NCBI GenBank assembly: GCA_024278725.1
Contig: JAJRSQ010000451.1
Location: forward strand, 1 to 7,565
DNA: 7,565 bases
From: Chloroflexota bacterium
GTDB lineage: Bacteria > Chloroflexota > Anaerolineae > 4572-78
Direction of reading: 5' to 3'
Within the stretch, counting starts at the first letter, position 1. Each line of letters begins with the position of its first letter. Below the pieces are notes generated by a model, which worked only from the letters and a program-made list of their open reading frames with translations, was not told the DNA's origin and searched no databases. The position numbers and the translations under genes are program-made. This document shows positions 1 through 4,690 of this stretch, piece by piece.

Positions 1-797
1 CCTTTGTTGTGGGTGGCGGCGCGGTACGGGTCTGCGGCGGCGAAAGCCCACGCTTCCACAATTGCCTGCGCCACGGCGCATCCGTCTGCACCGTCCCGCG
101 CCAGCAATTCGGCGGGGATGCAGCATTCGGCGGTGGCGGTGCGGCGGTCGGTCAGATTCGACAAAATTCGCAAATTGACCCGCCCGCCGGTCAGCTTTTC
201 AATCAGCGGGGCGACGGATTCGGCGGCGGTATTGACCGCATTCGCGCCCATTGCATCGCGGCAATCGTACAAAATATGCACAATCAGCATCGCGCCGATG
301 GGGGTGTTTTCCAGCACCCGCGTTTCGATGCGCTTCGCCCCGCCGCCCAGTTTCTGAATGGTGGGATGATGGCGGTTCGCCGCCGCCAGCAATTCCGTTT
401 CCGCCGCGGCAATGCTTTCCACCGCGCGGGAGAGGTCGGGCACGTCGAGTACCTGCACCTGCCCAATCATCACCGGCTCGCTGCTGCCGGTGATGAATCC
501 GCCGCCGGCGCGCGCCAGTTTTGCCGCGAAGCTCACCCCCGCCACAATGCTCGGCTCTTCGACCACCATCGGCACGAGTACATCCTCGCCGTTGATTTGA
601 AAGTTGGTGGCAATGCCCAGCGGCAAATTATACAAGCCGATGACATTCTCAATCATCGCGTCACCCTGCGCCGGGGAGAGTCCGTTCACCAGTGCGGCGC
701 GTTCTTCGATTGTTAAATTTGCCCATGCCGCCACAAGTTCGGTGCGGCGGGCGGGCGACAGCTTATAAAAGCCGGAAAGTTGCGATGATTTTCCCAT
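1..797 (-). CDS. mvaA: Hydroxymethylglutaryl-CoA reductase, class II (partial, C-terminus outside window)
   Basis: Interconverts HMG-CoA and mevalonate with NAD(P)H; in bacteria with a mevalonate pathway it supplies isoprenoid precursors, although the class is often labelled 'degradative' after Pseudomonas mevalonii. The frame is not closed in the window: 265 full codons run from the ATG at 797 to the left edge. Visible class II signatures are ENVIG (50-54), LVPMVVEEPS (74-83), DAMGANAVNT (181-190), LRILSNL (209-215) and DPYRAATHNKG at the cut end. By alignment from memory with the P. mevalonii enzyme, catalytic Glu83 is Glu81 here and Lys267 is Lys265; the catalytic Asp and His lie beyond the edge. 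The ATG gives the usual family N-terminus. A GGAG at 811-814 is 13 nt away, rather far. Divergent from the MoaD-like gene across a repeat-rich control region. Family call is very secure; direction of the reaction in vivo is not known. Confidence 0.95.
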   Translation of the reverse strand, partial: MGKSSQLSGFYKLSPARRTELVAAWANLTIEERAALVNGLSPAQGDAMIENVIGLYNLPLGIATNFQINGEDVLVPMVVEEPSIVAGVSFAAKLARAGGGFITGSSEPVMIGQVQVLDVPDLSRAVESIAAAETELLAAANRHHPTIQKLGGGAKRIETRVLENTPIGAMLIVHILYDCRDAMGANAVNTAAESVAPLIEKLTGGRVNLRILSNLTDRRTATAECCIPAELLARDGADGCAVAQAIVEAWAFAAADPYRAATHNK

Positions 798-829
798 AAC
801 GGACGCGGTTCTCCATTCAACTGTGGGGG

Positions 830-835
830 ATTGTA
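830..835 (-). promoter_or_regulatory. Candidate -10 box for the HMG-CoA reductase gene
   Basis: On the minus strand this reads TACAAT (5 of 6 to consensus). It would start transcription near 823, about 25 nt before the ATG at 797. No good -35 box is visible: the expected place (about 851-859) lies inside the first operator-like palindrome. Such a promoter could need an activator, or be blocked by a repressor bound there. This is inference from sequence only. Confidence 0.35.
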
Positions 836-847
836 TCACCCCTGCAC

Positions 848-905
848 TCTCAAAGACTATCATCTTTGAGAAAGATGTAATTTTGAGAGAAAAAAGACTC
901 TCAAA
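848..905. promoter_or_regulatory. Four half-sites at exact 17-bp spacing (operator-like array)
   Basis: TCTCAAA occurs at 848-854 and 899-905, and its reverse complement TTTGAGA at 865-871 and 882-888. Successive starts are exactly 17 bp apart. The first two form the palindrome TCTCAAAG-N8-CTTTGAGA (848-871). The last two form TTTTGAGAG-N8-CTCTCAAAA (881-906). The octamer ACTATCAT follows both the first and the fourth half-site (856-863 and 907-914), so the outer units are also direct repeats 51 bp apart. The array lies between divergent genes, next to candidate promoters on both sides, as expected for a regulator binding site. The regulator is not identifiable. A transcribed version could form alternative hairpins, because each half-site can pair with two others. 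Confidence 0.6.
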
Positions 906-952
906 AACTATCATTTTGCGTGTAATCAATGACATGATGATAATTTGTCTAC

Positions 953-980
953 TTGATTTTTCCCCCACACCGTTTACAAT
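953..980 (+). promoter_or_regulatory. Candidate promoter for the MoaD-like operon
   Basis: TTGATT at 953-958 and TACAAT at 975-980 are separated by 16 bp, matching a housekeeping sigma promoter at 4/6 and 5/6 positions. Transcription would begin near 987, leaving about 33 nt of leader that contains the GGAGG ribosome binding site. The operator-like array ends about 48 bp upstream of the -35 box, a distance compatible with activation or looping. Confidence 0.5.
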
Positions 981-1019
981 ATCATATACCAACACCCCAA
1001 TCACTTGGAGGCACGTTTG

Positions 1020-1298
1020 ATGGAAATAAAGGTGTATGCCACCCTGCGCGACATCGTCGGTGGCAAGTCAGCCGTTTTAAAGGACGACGGCGCGAAAACA
1101 ATGCGCCGGATTTTGACCGAATTGCTGGAACAATATCCCGCCATGCGCGAAAAACTTTTTTTGAATGGCGGCGAAATGCATTCCGCGTTTCATTTTTTAA
1201 TCAACGGACGCGATGCCCGCTATTTGGATGGGTTGGACACGGTGGTTGAACCGGGTGACGATGTGCGCATCTTCCCGCCGGTGGGCGGCGGTGCATGA
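1020..1298 (+). CDS. moaD: MoaD/ThiS-type ubiquitin-like sulfur carrier protein
   Basis: A 92-residue beta-grasp protein of the MoaD family. MoaD carries sulfur as a C-terminal glycine thiocarboxylate for molybdopterin synthesis; related archaeal and Thermus proteins can act as ubiquitin-like modifiers. Family features are the N-terminal strand with an YATLRDIVGGKS start (6-17), INGRDARYLDGLDT (61-74) and the ending PGDDVRIFPPV (78-88) followed by Gly-Gly-Gly-Ala. The terminal Ala is odd: the chemistry needs an exposed Gly-Gly end, so trimming or a Gly-Gly-Gly-Ala-tolerant partner is implied. The ATG at 1020 has GGAGG at 1007-1011, 8 nt away, which decides it over an in-frame TTG at 1005. The stop overlaps the next start (ATGA). 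No MoaE, MoaB or MoeB homologue is in the window, so the sulfur acceptor is unknown. Confidence 0.85.
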   Translation: MEIKVYATLRDIVGGKSAVLKDDGAKTMRRILTELLEQYPAMREKLFLNGGEMHSAFHFLINGRDARYLDGLDTVVEPGDDVRIFPPVGGGA

Positions 1299-1540
1299 AG
1301 CAGATTTTCGGCGTGCCGTTGTGGTTGATGAAAGATTATCTGGCGGATTTGGGCGCAGTGGAAACCGAACCCGGCGTGATGCGCGGCGACGGCTGGCGGG
1401 CGTCGCTGCGGAAAAGTGAGCCGTACCGCATCGGCTCGCTGGTGGTGGGGCGCATCGAAGTGGATTTCACCGGCGATGAAGCGACCCTCGAACAATTGCT
1501 GGAAAAGCTCCATTGGAAAACTATGCGCGGCGGCGGATGA
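1295..1540 (+). CDS. DUF1952-like small protein (MoaD-related protein C-terminal domain, here encoded separately)
   Basis: An 81-residue protein starting in an ATGA overlap with the MoaD-like gene, so the two are probably translationally coupled. From memory, the sequence (FGVPLWLMKDYLADLG at 5-20; EPYRIGSLVVGRIEVDF at 42-58) matches the C-terminal domain of a Thermus thermophilus MoaD-related protein in which a MoaD domain ending in a Gly-rich stretch continues into a domain beginning FGAFPPWLLERYL. Here the same two domains are separate proteins. Molecular function is unknown; the fusion suggests physical association with, or processing of, the carrier protein. It ends in Arg-Gly-Gly-Gly, itself resembling a carrier tail, which may be chance. 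No signal peptide or membrane segment. The stop lies 18 bp from the stop of the convergent phosphoesterase gene. Confidence 0.75.
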   Translation: MKQIFGVPLWLMKDYLADLGAVETEPGVMRGDGWRASLRKSEPYRIGSLVVGRIEVDFTGDEATLEQLLEKLHWKTMRGGG

Positions 1541-1558
1541 GCCGCGAGGAAAAATAAC

Positions 1559-2212
1559 TCATCCCGCCGGGGCGTGCGCCACCCGCAGAAATTCCAGCGT
1601 GCGCGTCTGGGTGTCCAGCAGCGCATAGCTCGGCAGCGCCGAGTCTTTTGGCAACCCCACACTCCCCACCCCAACCACGTATGTTGTTTTTGGCGACAGT
1701 GTCAGGGTGCGCGGCGTACTTCTTTCCAACTGATTGTCATCATTCAACGCCCAAACCACCTGCCGGTGCGTGTGCCCGTGCAGCAACAGCGGGATGTTCG
1801 CGCCGAGTAATTCGTAAAATGCGTTCCACAATGCGAGGGACTCGGTGGTGAAATACGGAAAATTCTCCCGGAAACTCCCCGGCGATTTGAGCGCCAGATA
1901 GCTTTTGAGGGTGGTGATGCCGGGTGACCATCCCGGCGTGGCGTGGCTCACCCAAAAATGATGGTAGCGGCGCATCGGGGGTAGATTGAGCACCCACTGC
2001 CGGTTTTGCGCCGAAAGTCCGCGCCAGCCCGATGTCTCCCAGTTGCCGAAAACCGCTTCCGCCCGATTGACCCGCACCAGCCCCACGCACGGGTCCGCCC
2101 CAATATCCCCAAGACAGAGCACCTGTTGAACATTGCGCGATGTTGCATCGCGCAGCACCGTTTGCAACGCTTCCAAATGTCCGTGAATATCTGAAATGAT
2201 GGCGTATCGCAT
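1559..2212 (-). CDS. Calcineurin-like metallophosphoesterase family protein
   Basis: A 217-residue cytoplasmic phosphoesterase with the dinuclear-metal motifs of the family in order: D-I-H (Asp8, His10), GDIGADP (Asp36), G-N-W-E (56-59), SH (His90) and HGHTH (145-149). The length and the direct start at the first strand (MRYAIISDIHGH) suit the compact YfcE/MJ0936-like group, which includes phosphodiesterases and uncharacterised phosphatases; the substrate cannot be told from sequence. The usual GNHD/E motif has Trp in place of His: the metal-binding Asn is kept but the general-acid His is absent. Some members of this group carry other residues there (GNCD in MJ0936), so the enzyme need not be dead. 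Start ATG at 2212 is preceded by a weak GGGA at 2221-2224. Convergent with the MoaD-like pair and divergent from the Lrp gene across a large inverted repeat. Confidence 0.9.
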   Translation of the reverse strand: MRYAIISDIHGHLEALQTVLRDATSRNVQQVLCLGDIGADPCVGLVRVNRAEAVFGNWETSGWRGLSAQNRQWVLNLPPMRRYHHFWVSHATPGWSPGITTLKSYLALKSPGSFRENFPYFTTESLALWNAFYELLGANIPLLLHGHTHRQVVWALNDDNQLERSTPRTLTLSPKTTYVVGVGSVGLPKDSALPSYALLDTQTRTLEFLRVAHAPAG

Positions 2213-2239
2213 TATTCAAATCCCATTTTTATTCAAAAG

Positions 2240-2514
2240 TTGGTAGTGGCTCAATTGTGAGTGATGGTGCTGTCATTGCGAGCCGAAGGCGAAGCAATCC
2301 CCTCCCGGTGGTGGTTCAAATTGACTGCCGGAAATTATTCGCCGGTAGGGGCGAACCTGTGTGTTCGCCCTTTTCGGGCAGACACATAGGTCTGCCCCTA
2401 CCCCTTTGTTTCATCAGTCAAAAATAACCGCTACCCCCCTCCCATTGAGGTGCGGAGATTGCTTCGGGCTACGCCCTCGCAATGACATATCACTTACTTT
2501 TGTGCCATTACCCA
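2240..2514. repeat. ~275-bp imperfect inverted-repeat element (non-coding, MITE-like)
   Basis: Fills most of the 2213-2629 gap. Pairing blocks from outside inwards: TTGGTAG 2240-2246 with TTACCCA 2508-2514; 2247-2265 with 2489-2507 (15 of 19); TGTCATTGCGAG 2271-2282 with its exact complement at 2476-2487; CGAAGCAATC 2290-2299 with 2457-2466; 2308-2327 with 2415-2434 (about 14 of 20); and 2345-2370 with 2376-2401 (21 of 26). The TCATTGCGAG...GAAGCAATC core is, from general knowledge, a dispersed intergenic repeat in many environmental bacteria. No open frame of note lies inside. No convincing target duplication was found, so a mobile origin is inferred. It sits between divergent genes, 28 bp from the phosphoesterase start, so it may carry or separate their promoters. 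Confidence 0.65.
2345..2401. repeat. Two tandem GTAGGGGC-type hairpins at the centre of the large inverted repeat
   Basis: Hairpin A is GGGCGAAC (2349-2356), loop CTGTGT, GTTCGCCC (2363-2370). Hairpin B is GGGCAGAC (2376-2383), loop ACATAG, GTCTGCCC (2390-2397). They are joined by TTTTC and flanked by GTAG and CTAC. The stems differ at two positions per side but both pair perfectly, so the differences are compensatory. Each hairpin can also pair with the other as one long stem. Related to the hairpin at 4601-4625. Confidence 0.7.
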
Positions 2515-2567
2515 AAAATTGATTGCAGTTGTCGGTGATGGATGTTCAACATTATTGCCGTGTAAAT

Positions 2568-2595
2568 TTGTTTATTTCAGCGAATTGTCTATAAT
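2568..2595 (+). promoter_or_regulatory. Candidate promoter of the lrp-like/tyrosine phenol-lyase operon
   Basis: A perfect TATAAT lies at 2590-2595 with a weak -35 (TTGTTT, 2568-2573) 16 bp upstream. Transcription would start near 2602, about 28 nt before the ATG at 2630. Lrp-family genes are often autoregulated and a weak -35 would fit that, but no clear operator palindrome was found. Confidence 0.55.
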
Positions 2596-2629
2596 CCAAA
2601 ATATCATTCGGTATAAAAAGGATTTTGCG

Positions 2630-3136
2630 ATGGAATATTCTGAAAAAGACGCGTCGGATAATTTGGACAGAGCCATTTTGCGCATTTTGCAAACCGAGGG
2701 GCGTATCAGCAATGTGGATTTAGCCGGGCGGGTGAACCTTTCGCCGCCGGCGGTGCATGCCCGCATCAAACGGTTGGAACAGCGCGGCTTCATTCAGGGT
2801 TACGCCGGGCTGCTCAATCGGGAAAAATTGGGTTATGATATGCTCTGTTTCATCAATGTGACCCTGCAATTGCACCAATCCCAACATGTGGAAAATTTCA
2901 AAGCCGCTATCCAATCGATGCCGGAAGTGCTGGAATGCCATCACGTCACCGGCAAATACGATTATTTGCTGAAGGTGGCGGTTCGGAACCGGAAGGATTT
3001 GCAGCGTTTTGTGGTTGACCGTCTGACCCCCACGCCCGGTTTGGCTCATATTCACACCAGTTTGGTTTTAAGCGAAGTTAAATATACCACCGCTCTGCCG
3101 ATTGATGAGAGCAGCGCGGAAAAAAACGCTTCATAA
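2630..3136 (+). CDS. Lrp/AsnC family transcriptional regulator
   Basis: A 168-residue regulator with the two-domain Lrp plan. The N-terminal winged helix-turn-helix spans about 12-60 (LDRAILRILQTEGRISNVDL, then the recognition helix SPPAVHARIKRLE at 38-50). The C-terminal ligand-binding/oligomerisation domain spans about 70-155 and includes the effector-site motif VTGKYDYLLKV (106-116). Such proteins form dimers to octamers and respond to amino acids. Start ATG at 2630 has GGA at 2620-2622, 7 nt away, and begins the protein just before the conserved Leu-Asp; an open frame 37 codons longer upstream has no such support and crosses the promoter. The stop is 18 bp before the tyrosine phenol-lyase start, so the pair is likely one transcript and tyrosine or a related amino acid is the obvious candidate ligand (inference). 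Confidence 0.95.
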   Translation: MEYSEKDASDNLDRAILRILQTEGRISNVDLAGRVNLSPPAVHARIKRLEQRGFIQGYAGLLNREKLGYDMLCFINVTLQLHQSQHVENFKAAIQSMPEVLECHHVTGKYDYLLKVAVRNRKDLQRFVVDRLTPTPGLAHIHTSLVLSEVKYTTALPIDESSAEKNAS

Positions 3137-3154
3137 ACAACAGGAGAGAAGATT

Positions 3155-4567
3155 ATGTCGAAAAAAATTCCTCAAACAATGGGACAACAATTCGGGCGGC
3201 GCTCATGGGCGGAACCATGGAAAATAAAAATGGTCGAACCCATCCGTATGATCAGCGCGGAAGCCCGCGCGGAAGCCGCCGCCGAAGCCGGGTACAATAC
3301 CTTCCTGCTGAAATCCGAGGACGTGTATATTGACCTGCTCACCGATAGCGGCACCAGCGCGATGAGTGACCGTCAGTGGGCGGGCTTAATGCTCGGCGAT
3401 GAGGCGTATGCCGGTAGTCGCAACTTCTACCATTTGGAACACGCCATCCAAACCCATTACGGCTACAAATACATTGTGCCCACCCATCAGGGGCGCGGCG
3501 CGGAACACCTTATCAGCCAAGCCGTCATCAAAAAAGGGGATTTCATCCCCGGCAATATGTACTTTACCACCACCCGCCTGCATCAGGAATTGGCGGGCGG
3601 CACTTTTGTGGATGTCATCATCGACGAAGCGCACGACCCCGCCAACCGGCACCCCTTCAAGGGCAATGTGGATTTGGACAAGTTGCAAAACCTCATCGAC
3701 AAAGTGGGCGCGGAGAAAATTCCGTATGTCAGCCTTGCCGGAACGGTGAATATGGCGGGCGGACAGCCGGTGAGCATGGCAAACGTGAAGGCGTTGCGTC
3801 AATTATGCGACAAATACGGCATCAAAATTTATCTCGACGCCACCCGTATGGCAGAGAATGTTTTCTTCATCCAGGAACGGGAAGACGGATACGCCGATAA
3901 ACCCATCGCCGAAATTTTATTTGAATTTTGCAGCTACACCGATGGCGCGTGGATGAGCGCCAAAAAAGACCATCTGGTGAACATCGGCGGCTGGTTGGCG
4001 GTGAACGACCACGACGTGTTCGATGCGGCGCGCAATATGGTGGTGGTGTACGAAGGATTGCACACCTATGGCGGTATGTCCGGGCGCGATATGGAAGCGC
4101 TGGCAATCGGCATCGAGGAATCTCTGCAGGATGACCACATCCGCGCGCGGGTGGGTCAGGTGCGATATTTGGGCGACCTGCTGACCGATTGGGGCATCCC
4201 CATTGTGCAGCCGGTGGGCGGACACGCCATCTTCCTGAACGCCAAAGAGATTTACGACCATCTGCCGCAGGATAAATTCCCGGCGCAAACCCTCGCCGCC
4301 GAATTGTACCTCGATTCCGGCATCCGCGCGATGGAACGGGGTGTGGTCAGCGCCGGCAGAGACCCGGAAACGGGCGACCATCGCTACCCCAAGCTGGAAC
4401 TGGTGCGCCTGACCATCCCTCGCCGGGTGTACACGCAGGCGCATATGGATGTCACCGCCGAAGCCGTCAAAGCCGTGTATGATAATCGCCACAATGCGCG
4501 CGGGTTGAAAATGGTTTATGAACCCAAGTATCTGCGTTTCTTCCAAGCGCGATTTGAAAAGCTGTAG
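3155..4567 (+). CDS. tpl: Tyrosine phenol-lyase (beta-tyrosinase, PLP-dependent)
   Basis: Cleaves L-tyrosine to phenol, pyruvate and ammonia (EC 4.1.99.2); cytoplasmic PLP enzyme of the beta-eliminating lyase family, normally a tetramer. 470 residues, aligning (from memory) with Citrobacter freundii TPL at a constant offset of +14. PLP-binding Lys257 corresponds to Lys271 in MSAKKDHLVNIGG; Asp214 to Asp228, Asn185 to Asn199, Arg217 to Arg231, Tyr71 to Tyr85 and substrate-carboxylate Arg404 to Arg418. The residues separating TPL from tryptophanase are TPL-type: Arg381 is Arg395 (AMERG), Thr124 is Thr138, and the C-terminal pair is Phe462-Phe463 where tryptophanase has His-Phe. The extra 14 N-terminal residues are supported by AGGAG at 3142-3146, 8 nt before the ATG. 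Probably co-transcribed with the Lrp-type regulator. Tryptophanase is the main alternative. Confidence 0.9.
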   Translation: MSKKIPQTMGQQFGRRSWAEPWKIKMVEPIRMISAEARAEAAAEAGYNTFLLKSEDVYIDLLTDSGTSAMSDRQWAGLMLGDEAYAGSRNFYHLEHAIQTHYGYKYIVPTHQGRGAEHLISQAVIKKGDFIPGNMYFTTTRLHQELAGGTFVDVIIDEAHDPANRHPFKGNVDLDKLQNLIDKVGAEKIPYVSLAGTVNMAGGQPVSMANVKALRQLCDKYGIKIYLDATRMAENVFFIQEREDGYADKPIAEILFEFCSYTDGAWMSAKKDHLVNIGGWLAVNDHDVFDAARNMVVVYEGLHTYGGMSGRDMEALAIGIEESLQDDHIRARVGQVRYLGDLLTDWGIPIVQPVGGHAIFLNAKEIYDHLPQDKFPAQTLAAELYLDSGIRAMERGVVSAGRDPETGDHRYPKLELVRLTIPRRVYTQAHMDVTAEAVKAVYDNRHNARGLKMVYEPKYLRFFQARFEKL

Positions 4568-4600
4568 GCGTTTGTTTCAGAAAACAGTGCAACGAAATTT

Positions 4601-4625
4601 GTAGGGGCAGGGCTCGTCCCTGCCC
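4601..4625. repeat. GTAGGGGC-type hairpin in convergent gap; possible bidirectional terminator
   Basis: An 8-bp perfect stem, GGGCAGGG (4605-4612) with CCCTGCCC (4618-4625), closes a CTCGT loop and is preceded by GTAG. It lies 34 bp after the tyrosine phenol-lyase stop and 66 bp from the stop of the convergent reductase, the only strong hairpin in this gap. No good T-run follows on either strand, so efficient intrinsic termination is uncertain. It shares the GTAGGGGC start and stem-loop plan with the hairpins at 2345-2401, so it may simply be a dispersed repeat. Confidence 0.55.
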
Positions 4626-4690
4626 AATTTCAAGGTGATGTTTTCTTTGCGCCTTTGCGGTTCATTCCGATGCGGTGTTCAAAAACCGTA

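Noticed and set aside
9..716. A 235-codon open frame on the plus strand at the left edge
   Set aside because: It is antisense to the HMG-CoA reductase gene, whose reading frame contains all the expected class II motifs.
931..949. GACA...TGTC palindrome overlapping the region just before the MoaD promoter
   Set aside because: Only four paired bases at each side around an 11-nt centre; not distinguishable from chance.
1005..1019. TTG start five codons upstream of the MoaD-like ATG
   Set aside because: The TTG overlaps the GGAGG ribosome binding site itself, so it cannot be served by it; the ATG at 1020 is properly spaced.
1284..1300. Programmed frameshift joining the MoaD-like and DUF1952-like frames
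   Set aside because: No slippery heptamer is present around the overlap and both genes have normal start and stop codons; translational coupling explains the layout.
1526..1546. Hairpin CGCGGC / GCCGCG as a terminator between convergent genes
   Set aside because: Only a 6-bp stem with a 9-nt loop, partly inside coding sequence, and no T-run on the plus strand; the minus side has only a short TTTT after a gap.
2226..2254. TTGAGC-17 bp-TAAAAA as a promoter for the phosphoesterase
   Set aside because: Weak match to both boxes, and the implied transcription start would leave the ribosome binding site outside the message.
2519..2629. N-terminal extension of the Lrp regulator by 37 residues
   Set aside because: It begins at a non-ATG codon, runs across the TATAAT promoter and does not resemble Lrp N-termini; the ATG at 2630 has a good ribosome binding site.
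3155..4567. Tryptophanase as the identity of the PLP lyase
   Set aside because: The discriminating positions (Arg395, Thr138, Phe462-Phe463) are of the tyrosine phenol-lyase type; the C-terminal His of tryptophanase is absent.
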